From: Vesta saturnalis
Taxonomy: Eukaryota; Arthropoda; Insecta; Coleoptera; Lampyridae
Length of the DNA stretch: 64,000 nt
NCBI GenBank assembly: GCA_036346205.1
Contig: JARFJB010002417.1
Location: 2,410,001-2,474,000 of the forward strand
Direction of reading: 5' to 3'
Notes under the pieces: generated by a model
The model's input: the letters and a program-made list of their open reading frames with translations, nothing else
Database searches by the model: none
What the model was told of the DNA's origin: nothing
In this document: piece after piece, positions 45,224 to 56,658 of the stretch
How the letters are laid out: each line of letters starts with the position of its first letter
How positions within the stretch are numbered: the first letter of the stretch is position 1
Program-made: the position numbers and the translations under genes

Positions 45224-46215
45224 ATGTCCAGAACGGGTTTAACATAGCAAGACAAAAAAAGGTTACTGATGTTATTGGAAGGTGATGAATTGGACACAGA
45301 TTTAATAAATGATGACGAAGACGACGATTACTATGAAAATGATGAAATTTACAGGTTGTAACGAATTCTCGACCCAGATGTACAAGAATCAGCAACGCAG
45401 ACGGCAGAAAATGATAGTCATTTTGAATTAGAAGACCCTGAGCTGAGCAATCATTCGACGAAGATGATGATGTACCTTTGGCTACTGTTTTCGATCAAAA
45501 AGAAAAAGGGTGGCATAAAAAAGAAATCTAAGCCTGTTTGGGAAAAAAAGGACATTAGCGAAACTGAAAATCATCAGTGCCATGTAGATCATAGCATTTT
45601 TGAGGATTATATCATGTCTCCATTACGTTATTTTAAATTACTCGTAGATGACCTTATGATACAGAACATCGCGGAACAAACTAGTATTTATTCGTTTAAA
45701 CAAAATGGTGTTTCTCTGAATACGACTTTCTTAGAAATTTCACAATTTTTTGGAATGCAAATTTTATTGTAAAAATGCCAAGCTACAGAAAGTATTGGGC
45801 TAAAGAAACCGAATACTCGCCAATAGATGTGATGTCCAGGAACCGGTTCGATAAATTAAGAAATAATATTCACTTCAATGACAACACAGAAATGAAGGCC
45901 GGAGACCAAGCAGGTTACTACAAACTATTCAAAGTCCGCCCTTTTCTGGATAACTGGTTTACCTCATATGACTTTCTAAGCTACCCAAAAGAAATTGGGT
46001 TTTTAGCCACAGGAACTGTGCGAATCACACAAATGCCTGGCTGTGAGTTTGAGTCTGATAAGAATTTAAAGTAAGAGGCCGCGGTTCATTTTACTACAAA
46101 AAAGATACAAATTAAAATATAATCGTCGCCAAATGGCACGATAATAAACCAGTGCACGTTGCCTCAACTTACAAAGGAATCGAACCAGTGAAAAAATAAA
46201 AAAAATGGTTCGTTG
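45224..46215 (+). pseudogene. piggyBac transposase C, internally deleted
   Basis: An acidic N-terminus (LEGDELDTDLINDDEDDDYY) is followed in shifted frames by RYFKLLVDDLMIQNIAEQTS, LEISQFFGMQILL, YRKYWAKETEYSPIDVMSRN, RFDKLRNNIHF and YKLFKVRPFLDNW. The frame then jumps directly to LSYPKEIGFLATGTVRI and GCEFESDKNLK, which belong well after the catalytic core. The SIDE and DNF blocks in between are missing, a deletion of perhaps 500-600 bp. GRGSFYYKKDTN and HDNKPVHVASTY close the similarity. Without its catalytic Asps it is dead. Confidence 0.8.
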
Positions 46216-46233
46216 CTGACAACATAGTATATT

Positions 46234-46335
46234 AAAACATTAGTTTATAATGTAACCGATTATGATAGGAGTGATTACGAAGTGAGTGTTATAACAAAAA
46301 CGACTATCATAATCGCACATTATAAACGAATGTTT
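46234..46335. repeat. Inverted repeat, ~34-bp arms
   Basis: AAAACATT-GTTTATAATGT-CGATTATGATAG (46234-46268) is matched in reverse by 46303-46335 with a few mismatches. The 34-bp loop is AT-rich. It separates piggyBac C from the Crypton coding region and may be an element end. Confidence 0.7.
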
Positions 46336-46498
46336 TACGCTATTTTGTAGTCGAGTGGACGCAACGGAATATTAGTTAAATTTTACTTTTATCTTCATCT
46401 TAACAAAACTACGAAAAATACAAAATTGCAAAGTGTGCTAGTTGTTATGGCGTTTTTTCCAAACAATTCAACTTTTTCTCGAAAAACTACAATAAAAA

Positions 46499-47522
46499 AT
46501 GGAAGCGTCATCATTAAAAGACGAAATTAGTAAAAAAGCGGAAGAGGCAGAGCTTAGTTTGGTTCCTAGAAGATCTGAAACCGTTTACAACAAAGAATTT
46601 GAAAAATTGTCGTCGTGGTTAAGACAAAAAAGTGTGGAAACTGTGACAGAACAAGTTCTACTTGCTTACTTTTTGGACCAGGTATTGCGAAACCTTTTAA
46701 TTTTGCTCATATTTATTCTTTTTTCTTTTATTAGTCGAAGGTGTACAAAGCCTCATCTTTATGGTGTACTTTTTCAAAGCTGAAATGTATGTTGCGAATA
46801 AAAAATAACGTGGATATTGGCAGATTCCCAAAATTGATTGGTTTCATAAAAAGTCGTTCGATTGGTTATGTACCAGAAAAATCGCAAGTATTTTCAAAAG
46901 AGCAATTAACGGAGTTTTTGACAAAGGCGCCAAACGAAAAATATTTGCTTTTGAAGGTACGATTTCAATAATGTCAAAGCTGCTGTCGTTAAACTAATAT
47001 GATTGTAGGTGCTTGTCATTTTTGGTTTGTTTGGGGCGTGTAGAATTCTATAACTTATGCACAAACGATGTTGTAAAGGAAGGCTCCGTTTTGATTGTTC
47101 ATGTTAAGGATACCAAAACCCATCGACCAAGAACGTTTACTATTTTGAATGAATCTGGAGGAATCAATTATACTGAATTGATCAAAAAGTATAGAAATTT
47201 GCGGCCAAAGCATTGCAAAATTCAAAAGTTTTTTTTATTTTACAATAACGGTAAATACACCTGCAACGCCGTAGGAATCAACACATTTGGGCAGATTCCT
47301 AGGAATATTGCAAAGTACTTGAACTTACAGAATGCTGAACTGTATATGGGGCATTCATTCCGAAGGACCTCTGCAACAATTCTGGCAGACAGTGGTGCCG
47401 ATATTAGGGTGCTTAAAAGACGCGCCGATTGGAAAAGTGACGCAGTAGCAGATAGATATGTGGCAGATTTGCTAGATCAATTGGGAAAGGCTCATATCCT
47501 GGAAAAATATTTTCTGCGGTAA
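46499..47522 (+). pseudogene. Crypton-like tyrosine recombinase, three exons
   Basis: Exon 1 (46499-46681) begins MEASSLKDEISKKAEEAELS and includes FEKLSSWLRQK and LAYFLDQ. After a 53-bp intron, exon 2 (46735-46956) reads SKVYKASSLWCTFSKLKCML and LTEFLTKAPNEKYLLLK. After a 52-bp intron, exon 3 (47009-47522) reads VLVIFGLFGACR, the first catalytic Arg region; a frameshift at that point leads to EFYNLCTNDVVKEGS. It continues KYLNLQNAELYMGHSFRRTS (the H-x-x-R pair), ADSGADIRVLKRRADWKSDA and VADRYV (nucleophilic Tyr). Order and spacing fit the tyrosine recombinase catalytic domain of Cryptons, which integrate circular DNA by a type IB topoisomerase-like mechanism. The single frameshift is the only clear defect. 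Confidence 0.82.
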
Positions 47523-47770
47523 TGAATTTAGAGATTCCAAACACAAGGTTTCAGAAATATGATGGCAAACTTCTTATTGGTGCCACTGAAGTTTGCGATG
47601 CTTCTCTAAAAAATGCAGCTATTGATCAAAATGAAGGTAACAGAAATATTATAACAGCATTCAACCGGTCATGGCAGAAGCAAGGCCACACATCTCTAAA
47701 TGGTGTTATAATAACAACATCATTTGATATTGGAAAAGTATTAGATTTTGAATGTTTCTCTAAATATTGA
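47522..47770 (+). CDS. Short frame after the Crypton recombinase
   Basis: The frame opens with ATG at 47523, overlapping the recombinase TAA. It gives LEIPNTRFQKYDGKLLIGAT, EVCDASLKNAA and ITAFNRSWQKQGHTSLNGVI. Composition is protein-like, but it resembles nothing I can name. It may be the C-terminal extension of the recombinase separated by a stop, or a second Crypton frame. Confidence 0.4.
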   Translation: MNLEIPNTRFQKYDGKLLIGATEVCDASLKNAAIDQNEGNRNIITAFNRSWQKQGHTSLNGVIITTSFDIGKVLDFECFSKY

Positions 47771-47869
47771 GCTGGTTGTGTATCAAAGGGTAACTACAGT
47801 GGTTCGAGTGGAGGGATGGAGGTTGAAGGAACAAAAATCATATATGCTAGATCGAATCTACATTAGGCG

Positions 47870-48570
47870 TAAGACACACACAGTATTTAGGAGACGGGGA
47901 CTCTTAAGGGATTTGCTGCTGATAAACCTTATGGTGTTGATATTGCAATTACCAAGTTGGAATGTGTGGGACATGTACATAAGCGGCTTGGGACACGCCT
48001 TCGAGAACTTAAATTGGAAAATAAGGGGAAAAAAACTGAGTGATGGAAAAGGAATTGGTGAATAAGGAAGATTAACTGATGCTGAAATTGATCAATTACA
48101 GAGATACAGAAATTTTGCCAATGTAAGGGATGGATATGAAGCAAGCAATCTGGGCTTCATTTTTACACAAATGTGCTGCAACATTTTTTGTGTCCCAAAG
48201 GAGACGACAGCTGGTGTGGATATAATAAATCTCAAATAAACCACACACAATATGTACACAAGTATAGTTTACCAAAAGTTATAATGAAGATAATCGAACC
48301 TCTGTATAAGGACTTAATAAAAGAAGATTTATTAAAACTGCTTGCATGGGAAGACGCAGAATCCCAACGAAAGCTTCAATAGCTGCATATGGCAAAAATT
48401 ACCAAAAACAGTGTTTGTTGGCCAAAAAACTGTTCAACTTTGTGTAACAGATGCTGTTATTTGTTTTAATGAAGGTTGCATTGGCAAAGCAAATGTCTTA
48501 CAGAGGCTTCTGATTAATCCAGGAAAATTCATGATCAACAGATTTTATATATATATCCTCCAAAAACACT
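47870..48570 (+). pseudogene. Mutator-like transposase fragment
   Basis: In shifting frames: ADKPYGVDIAITKLECVGHV, HKRLGTRLRELKLENKGKK, LSDGKGIG, GRLTDAEIDQLQRYRNFAN, CPKGDDSWCGYNKSQIN, HKYSLPKVIMKIIEPLYKDL, then HGKTQNPNESFNSCIWQKLP and KTVFVGQKTVQLCVTDAV. These are the conserved blocks of the insect Mutator-like transposase domain, including CPKG-DSWCGY and HGKTQNPNESFN. The catalytic first half is missing and there are at least four frame breaks. Confidence 0.75.
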
Positions 48571-48728
48571 AAAATGCCGGTATCAGATTTTAAAATCAAT
48601 TTCACCGCCTTTAGGCTTAGCTCGGCAATGTATTCCTAAAGATAGAAATAATGGAAAGTTTTCTAATGTAATACTAGATTTCAAATGACCGGTTGTTAAT
48701 TGACATCCTGTCCAGACACGTGTTCAAT

Positions 48729-49920
48729 ATGCAATTGTATGCAGAGTTGATGTGTGATAGTGAAGATGACGACAATATACAATCTGGTGAATGTGGAAGT
48801 GATAAGAGTGATGGTGATTACGAACATTTTGGCGAAAATGAAGACGAGAGTGGTGAAATTGAAGTACGAAATTCGTGGCAGTGAAAGATATTTGGAAACG
48901 GTGGAAGCTGCAGATCCCGTAGTAGGACGGATATGGAAATATGCAAAATCGGCAAGTAAAACGCAATGTCACAATATTATTCGTGTAAGAAAGGGGCTTA
49001 CTGCAAGAAGCAAAGATATTGAAACCATTTCTGATACATTTTCAATGTTTATTTGTGAGGAAATTATAGAAATAATTTTAATGTATGCAAACCTAAAAGC
49101 AAGAAATTTCCATATTTCGACTGGTACCACTAAAACGTGGCACGAAGTAGACAAAACAGAAATAATGCCATTCATTGGAATATTGCTGCTCACAGGCCGA
49201 TTCGCAAATCTAGAGAAGACAAGTATTCCTCATGGAATCGAAAGGATGGTTTCTCTAGACCTGTTATGAGTCAGAATAAACTTTCAGAAACATTGGAATT
49301 TATTCGTTTTGATGACCTGGCCACAAGAAATGCAAGAAAGGAACATGATAAATTAGCTCCAATTTGAGAAGTTGCCAACATATTTGCAACAAATTGCAGA
49401 ACATCATATGAAGCATCATCTGTAAGTACGGTCGATGGGCAACTAGTAAAATCTCAAGGAAGATGTAGTTGCAAAGTTTATATTCCAAATAAACGTGAAA
49501 AATATGAAATTAAGGCGTGACTTTATGTGACGCTGAAAATTTCTACTGCTGCAATTTTAATGTATATTTGGGTAAGATGGGTTCAATACCAGAAAAGAAT
49601 CAGAGGCTGCACGTGTAGTAAAGCAACCTGCTGAGTATTGGTATAATTTCGGGAGGAATAGTACCACAGACAACTTTTTCACAGACATTTTTTTGGCAGA
49701 GGATTTAATAAAACATAAGCTCACCCTTCTTGGAACAATCAGGAAAAACAGGAAAGATCTTTCGAAATCACTTATAGATATATCAAATCGTGCTTTATAT
49801 TCATGTTAATTTTTATTTCATAAATTTATGACATTAGTTTCCTACATGTCAAAACCAAAAAAGTGTGTAGTACTGCTTTCCATAATGCACAATGACCTCT
49901 TGGCATGATTAATCCAACAC
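48729..49920 (+). pseudogene. piggyBac transposase E
   Basis: An acidic N-terminus (ELMCDSEDDDNIQSGECGSD) is followed by CHNIIRVRKGLTARSKDIET, FICEEIIEIILMYANLKAR, IMPFIGILLLTGRFANLEKT, RPVMSQNKLSETLEFIRFDD and FATNCRTSYEASSVSTVDGQ. The first Asp motif is VDGQLVKSQGRCSCKVYIPN. The second Asp region reads TTDNFFTDIFLAEDLIKHKL then TLLGTIRKNRKDLSKS. Later comes FHKFMTLVSYMSKPKKCVVL then LSIMHNDL. The C-terminal Cys finger and third Asp block are not found. Several frame breaks. Unlike copies A, B and D, the second half of the core is mostly intact in one frame. Confidence 0.75.
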
Positions 49921-50377
49921 AAAATTATTAATTAAACATAAAATAAACTCTGCAAAATTATTCTACTCTATACTTTCACTAAAGCCTTCAATTTTTCAGG
50001 AAATATTAAAATGTGTGTTAAAATTTGTTTTGATTGTTGGAAAAACTTGTAGCTGCCTATGGCAGCAGCACACTATGATATTTAATGACATAATGTATTT
50101 AAATGAGATGCCATGCATTTAATATTTTAAAATCCAGATTTTTTCACTTTCCTAAAGTGTTGCTCTATTTTGTCTGATAGTGTATATCTCACTATTCCCG
50201 GAAGAAAACTTATGCCAGATTCTTGCCTCCAGATGTAACTCTTAGTAAAATGTATTCCAAAGAATGTGATCAACCTATAAGTACCAGCAAATACAAAAAT
50301 ATTTTTTATTCAAATTTTAATTTGAAAACTAAATCTCTAAAAAAAAAGATACTTACAACATATGTGACAATCTAAAA

Positions 50378-51371
50378 ATGCAAACAGATAATGCGAGAAA
50401 CAATGAAAAGAAACAGGAAATTGCTTTAAAACACGAACAGCACCTTACTGAGGCAGAATTTGCACAAATCTGCAGAAGAGATTTCCAAAAAGCAAGAGTA
50501 TCCGGTGAATATGAGTGTCTCACTTTCGATTTAGAAAAAACTATAGCACTTCCATGGATTCTAACCAATATCGTTTTCTATAAGAGACAACTTTGGGTTT
50601 ACAATGCAGGAATTCATAGTGGATCGGAAAATCGAAGCTACTTTTATGTTTGGGCCGAAGGAGTAGCTGGAAGGGGAGTGCAAGAAATTGGTTCGTGTTA
50701 AAGCACATTCTAGGGAGCAATTCCTGTGGAGGGCAGAACAAAAACGTAATATTGATTTTAATATTAAAACATATTTTTGCATTCATCCCAGCATCATGAA
50801 GACATCACTTTGAAGTTTTTGTATTTGGGTCATAGTTTCTTACCAAAGGATTCCGAGTTGTGATATCAAAACAGCTTTAAAACCCAACAACAAATTACAT
50901 AAACGTAATGAAAGTTGAAGGAAGAAAAATCCACTTGTAGTCACCGAAATGACATCAAAAGATTTTTGTACGGAAAATGTTGAAAAAATATAACAAATAC
51001 AAGAATCTCAGTGGATGGTGAGAAAATAAACTGGCACACTATAAGGTCTATCAAGATAACGAAAAGTGAATCTTTCTCATTATTTATACAATAAAACATT
51101 TTTGATGGCCTCAATTAAAGAGTTCAATATACAGAAAATAACAAGAGGACGACCGTCTCGAAATGCTAGTGATGTACTTCAAAATTTGATAGAACTGTGG
51201 CCTCAAGGAAGAGCAATAGCAGAACCAAACCTTGCTCATTTATGTAAAATCATCTCTCATCTGAATTTTTATTTTGGAAAAAAGCATCTAACCCACAAAA
51301 ATCAATGTCAAACTTCAAAAAACGTCAAATTTTTTGAAAATTTGTTTTCAAGATCAAGATCAACAGAGTGA
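50378..51371 (+). pseudogene. Multicopy insect repeat protein, C-terminal part, family unnamed
   Basis: The frame 50378-50701 reads EIALKHEQHLTEAEFAQICR, YECLTFDLEKTIALPWI, FYKRQLWVYNAGIHSGSENR and WAEGVAGRGVQEIGSC. The pattern FDLEK-LP then FYKRQLWVYN-GIH is common to a multicopy group of insect proteins that behave as transposon-encoded; I cannot name the superfamily with certainty. Shifted frames continue toward 51371 (KTFLMASIKEFNIQKITRGR). Frame breaks show it is inactive. It may be the 3' half of the family whose exon-like start lies at 44193-44806, with the intervening elements inserted later. Confidence 0.5.
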
Positions 51372-51419
51372 ACGGTTTACATGTTATAAAACATCAATGT
51401 ACTAAACAGAACAATTAAT

Positions 51420-51665
51420 TAATAAAATACTTATCTTTTTTTGGGATTTTTAATGGTGTATTTAAATTATACAATCTAAACGTTTCGATAACACTTACAG
51501 TTATCTTCGTCAGTAGTAATATTTGTAAAAATTGTTAAAGATGTTGTAAACAATTCTTACAAATATTACTACTGACGAAGATAGCTGTAAGTGTTATCGA
51601 AACGTTTAGATTGTATAATTTAAATACACCATTCAAAATCCCAAAAAAAAGATAAGCATTTTATT
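51420..51665. repeat. Foldback repeat with ~112-bp arms
   Basis: 51420-51534 and 51551-51665 are near-perfect reverse complements around a short loop. Both arms contain CTAAACGTTTCGATAACACT, CTTCGTCAGTAGTAATATTT and a TTTTTTTGGG run. The right arm, read on +, contains CTGACGA (51572-51578) and GAAAC (51599-51603) with GATA and TATC between them. Confidence 0.85.
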
Positions 51666-52981
51666 ATGAGTGTTAATGGTGAAAGTTTACATTTACATAG
51701 AACAATTAATTATTAAAATTAATAATAATTTTTAATTACATATTTACCTTTGAACTTATTCGTTCATAAGAAAAACTTATAATAATAGAACAATTAATTA
51801 TGTAAAAAAAATGTTTTCTAACTTTCCGAAGAATACACTTTGTGTGGGATATTTTTTGCATAACTGGGTCCATTTGCCAAACAATATTGGGTAGAAAAAC
51901 TAATGATTACCATTTGCAGTGTCTTGATGTCTAATGACACATTTACTTTTAAAGTAAGTATTGGAGTAAGCTAATTAAGTTAATTTGAAGTTTAATAAAG
52001 ATAAATGCAGATTGAGTAAAACCATTTGTCAAGTACAAAGGCAAGTTTATGTTGCAATCATTTCTTAGGAATCATTATATTGCCAGTTAACATTTAAAAC
52101 CTTGCTATTAATACCACCAATCCACGTCTTCTGCTTAAAAACAGTATTTCTTTGGCTTGGAATTAAGCTCATGAAAATGAGCGTCGAAATTTAAAACTAA
52201 CTATCAGTCTCCTGTGTAGTATGTTTCAAACATGATTCATCCATTTTCTTTGCCTGTTGATAGTTCTCAGTTTGAGGCAAAAGCAGTAATTCTTCAAATT
52301 AATAAAATAATAACTGATCATACATGAAGATGATTTACTTTTTCATCAAGTGACAATAGTTGTTGGTGAATTGAATTCTTTGTGTTGTTTGCTATCTTGT
52401 TACAGAAAGAACATCTAATGTTGAGTTTGTAGTACGTTTGTCTTATCGCAGACATTTTTTGTGTCCAAACTAGTTTAGAATAGATAAACAAAGGTACTGC
52501 AACCTATCAGAATTAACGCTGACGCCCGGGTTAAAGTTGATGGATTACAGTAGCTTTGTTTATCCACTTTAAATTAGATTAGACACAGACAATTTCTGTG
52601 ATGAGACAAAAAATGCATAAGTTAATGTTCATATATTTGTAAAAATTTCTGATTATCAGTAGCAAACATTTATATTTTTAACCCTGGAATGCTAAGCTTC
52701 GTTAAATTTACATAGCCTTATACTCTACATTTTGTAAAAAAAATCATGTTGTGCTATCAGCCATGAGTTATCGCTAATACATCAAATAATTGAGCACACT
52801 GCTGTATCAAACTGAATCATACAATTCCCTAAAAAAAGCGAGGGACCACTATATATTGTAGTAAAACTACATATTGTAGTAAATGTCCTGTAGAGTTACA
52901 TAAGAGAACCAAATTAAATATGTGAACTGCATAGAGTATGTATGTAGAGTTAATTTTGTTTTATTTGGAATTTTGTTTCAT
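51666..52981. other. AT-rich stretch left of piggyBac D
   Basis: No gene, RNA or element end recognised. Confidence 0.4.
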
Positions 52982-53353
52982 TTAACCCATTAAATGGCAA
53001 TGGTGCGAAAACGTAACATTACAGAACATTTTTTTTTGTGAAAAACTGGTTGTATTTTATTTTATAATTTTTATACCTCCGTTTTAACAAAATTATCAAA
53101 TACGTATTTGAATATTTTTTTGAAAATACTGCTCTAAAATCCCCAGTTATTTAATTTATAATTTAATGATTTTACCATTAGAAGAGATCCTATCGATTGC
53201 TCGCCACTATTTCACACCTTATTGCAACTTTTAGTTAGATTAGGTATCGACACTAACAATTATTGACAATAATTGGTAATATCTTATTTTTACGAAATGC
53301 CTCACAATGATAAATTAAATGGTGCATTTACACACCAATGGCCGAATATGATA

Positions 53354-54189
53354 TACCGTGTGTCTCAAATTGCGTAGTATTGCAAGGCTATCTTTGTTAT
53401 TAAGAAAGATACAGGTTCGGTTAAATGGACAATGTAGTACAGTTTTTTATGCTTACTCAGAAGCTGCCCACAGATATGAAAAATTCCGAGCCGTTCCGAA
53501 AATATCCGACAAAAAACGAAAAATGCGTTTTTGGAAAAAGTTTTGTTCAAAAGTTACTTAATTAGTTATGGCAAAGTCAAAAATGTTATCAGAAAAAAAT
53601 CGCAGGCATGATTTCTGCACAATGGACTGCAACTTTCTTATTTGAAATGGGCGCCATCTTGGATTTTAAAAGAAATAAACTGCAGATTGTTTTTTGCTTT
53701 CAACCATGTATAACAATCTATGGTTAAAACAAAAGATAACGACACATTGTATAAAATTTGTATTAAATTGCTTTAAGTCATAAAAACAATTGAACTGTGT
53801 AACAAAAATTATTAACTAAGCATTACACTATGATCAATAAATATTACTTCAGTTGAATACAAACAATTTTATATGGAAAGTATTACTAGTTATTATAATC
53901 ATAACATATGTTCAAAATGTTGGCCATTGTTAGCTAAACATAACTGGCATCGTCTTAAAACACTTTTAGTTCCTTTACCCAAAGTACGACGATTAATATT
54001 GTTCAACGCGTCCTGTACAGATTCTTGTAGTTCATTCACATTGTTATAATTAAAATTACTACCATACACTTTATTTTTTATAGTACCCCACAAAAAAGTC
54101 TAAAGGTGTTATATCTGCTTACCTGCGAGCAGCTTCTGAATAAGCACATAGATAGCCATGCAATACTACTCAATTTGGGACACACTGTA
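53354..54189 (-). mobile_element. Mariner-like element nested in piggyBac D, internally deleted
   Basis: Ends match over about 45 bp in inverse orientation: TACCGTGTGTCTCAAATTGC, then GTAGTATTGCA and GGCTATCT on the left, and the reverse complement with about five differences on the right. TA flanks both sides (53352-53353 and 54190-54191). Only the C-terminal part of a transposase remains inside. Confidence 0.82.
53899..54093 (-). pseudogene. Mariner-like transposase C-terminal remnant
   Basis: Reads WGTIKNKVYGSNFNYNNVNE, LQESVQDALNNINRRTL and RRCQLCLANNGQHFEHML, the end of a DUF4817-type mariner-like transposase (the WG-xK-KVY block and the RRC-xC-GxHFEH tail). The catalytic core and DNA-binding domain are deleted from this copy. 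Confidence 0.8.
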
Positions 54190-54399
54190 TAATTATTATA
54201 ATTTCTAAATCTGTCGACGTAAAGGAGTGGGGTGTCTCAACTACAAATTATATTGGTTTTCAGTGCTTGAATGTTGAATATCAACTTCATTCTTGTTTAG
54301 ATATCTCTGACATAAAGTACTATTGTTTATTTTTGTTTTGGTCTCGTTTACGGCTAAGTGTAAGTGTAAGTTACGAAAACACATATTTTATTATTTATT

Positions 54400-56380
54400 A
54401 TGAAACATAAAGGGAGATATACGTTTGAATGTAAAAAAGCACTTACGTTTCAAGAATTGGAAGCAGAACTTGAGAATTTTGATAGTGATTCGTATATAGA
54501 TGCAGTAATTATTCCTGCAGATCCAGACTTTTTAACGAACGAAGAAGATTTGGATTAAAATATTTTGAGAATTTTGATAGTGATTCGTATATAGGTGCAG
54601 TAATTATTCCTGCAGATCCAGACTTTTTAACGAACGAAGAAGATTTGGATTAAAATATTTTAGAAGGTAACCATACTATATAAAGTTACAAACAAAATTT
54701 AAATACTGAAGAGTCTGATTTTCCTGATATTACAGTTGAAATAATGATGCCTGAAATAGATGATCATGAAACTGAAGAGAAAGATCAAATAAAAATTTGC
54801 CATCAACAAATAAACGTAAAATAAATGTTGAAAATGACGAACAGCAACCATCTACAAGTAAACGTGTGAAGCAGACAAAAGAAACTAACCAGAAGTCAGC
54901 ACAAAATAAGAAAAAGAAAAACGAGTATGAACTGAAATGGGATGTCATCCAACGTTTCCTAAAACATCATCGGTTTTCAACGAATCATTAGAAAAAGAAA
55001 GAATTGAACAAGCCTTGGCTGGTAAATCACCTGCAGAAGTATTTTGCATGTTTTTTGATCAAGAAATCAAAAATTTAATCATAAATTTTAGTACCCAGTA
55101 TGCTACTCAAAATAATATACATGATTTTACTTTACCTTTGGACCAACTGAAAAAATTTATCACTATACTTGATCTTGTCAGGATATGTACTACCCAATTG
55201 GATATGTACTGGGGTAGAAACGAGGATAAAGGTATATCCATAGTGAAATCTTGCAATATACTTGCATCTCTGTGACAATACTCAATTAGATAAAATCGAC
55301 AAATTTGCAAAATTACGTCCATTCTTTGATGCCGTAAATCAAAAATATTTACAATTTCATATTTTTTCGCAAAATCTTTCAATTGATGAAGAAATGGTTC
55401 CTTACTTTGGCAGGCATTCAGCAAAAATGTTCATAAAAGGTAAGCCTATCCGTTTTGGCTTGAAATTATGGTGTTTAGCTTCTGACGAAGGATATATGTA
55501 TCAGTTTTCTCCAAACGCTGGCGCTTGACAAGGAAAAAGTGATATGGGACTTGGAGCTGATGTCGTGACAAATCTACTAAAAGTTGTTAAAGATACTATT
55601 CAGCACACTGTTTTTTTTTTGACAACTTCTTTTCGTCATTCAAGCTGTTCCGTGAGCTTGGCCAAAAAAACATTTTTGTTACTGGAACGATACGTGATAA
55701 CAGAACAGAGAAATGCCCCATAAAATCAGTAAACATTATCAAAAAACAAGAAAGATATTATGACTATCGCTACGATTCCGATTCTAATATTTTTATTCTT
55801 AGATGGAATGATAATGCTGTCATTACTATGATTTCAAACCACCTTCCAAAAGAACCAATACAAAGTGCAAAATGGTATGACAGAAAAGAAAAAAAAGAAG
55901 TAAGTGTACCTCAACCTAAAATAATACAGCAGTATAACAAGTATATGGGAGGGGTAGATTTGCATGATAACAGTATTGCCAATATCATAGAAGAGTGAGA
56001 GGAAAAAATGATGGTGGCCATTGTTCATAAATTGTGTCGACAGTATAATTGTAAATTTATGGAAGATCTATAGGATAGCAAATCGGTCAAAAATAAGTCA
56101 ACCTGATTTCCGTTCATATATTGTGATGACTCTTATCAAGACAGACATTGTTAATTCAAACAATGAACCAGAAATTGCTGTGTACCAAGAGAGGGGAAGA
56201 CCTGCAAAAAATGAATTACCAGATGATGTTCGAAAGGACAGAAGTGATCATATAACAATATGTTATCCAGAAAAAAAGAGACAGCGGTGCAGGAAGTGTC
56301 ATAGTCATACAATTTATATGTGCCAAAGATGTAATGTACACTTGCATTCTAAATGTTTTGATATGTTTCATGCCCAATAG
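54400..56380 (+). pseudogene. piggyBac transposase D (recent, few breaks)
   Basis: ATG at 54400 opens MKHKGRYTFECKKALTFQEL, then an acidic N-terminus (DAVIIPADPDFLTNEEDLD) duplicated by a 95-bp tandem repeat. Later frames give EVFCMFFDQEIKNLIINF, TQLDMYWGRNEDKGISIV, KLRPFFDAVNQKY, LSIDEEMVPYFGRHSAKM (first Asp), RFGLKLWCLASDEGYMYQFS, FFFDNFFSSFKLFRELG (second Asp), FVTGTIRDNRTEKCP, YNKYMGGVDLHDN (third Asp) and the Cys finger RCRKCHSHTIYMCQRCNVHL. All three catalytic blocks and the finger are present. Breaks include stops after the N-terminal duplication and near 55262 and 55526, and frameshifts near 54985 and 55980. Confidence 0.87.
54472..54661. repeat. Tandem duplication, 95-bp unit, in piggyBac D
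   Basis: GAGAATTTTGATAGTGATTC starts at 54472 and 54567. One difference is visible (ATAGATGCAG versus ATAGGTGCAG). Confidence 0.9.
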
Positions 56381-56658
56381 GCTCAATATTACTTAGTTTT
56401 TATTTTTTGTAGAAAGTTATCGTTTACTGCATGGATATTTATTATTTTTTTCTAAATACATTATCACAAAATATAAATGTTTTTTTTATAACAAATTCTA
56501 CCGTTGGTGCGAAAACGCAACATTATTTTCTAAGGATATCCGCTATGTAGACTTTCACGACTTTCATAAGAATTCTTTATTATAGCGTATCTATTACAAT
56601 TTTTAGAAAAAATCTGGAAATTTTAAATTTTTCCTTTATATGGCGTTTAATGGGTTAA

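Larger units (their letters stand above)
52986..56654 (+). mobile_element. piggyBac element D, 3.67 kb
   Basis: TTAA duplications (52982-52985 and 56655-56658) flank inverted ends starting CCCATTAAA. A subterminal motif TGGTGCGAAAACG-AACATTA occurs near both ends in the same orientation (53001 and 56505). The transposase is on the + strand at 54400-56380. An 836-bp mariner-like element is nested at 53354-54189, so the original was about 2.8 kb. Confidence 0.9.
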
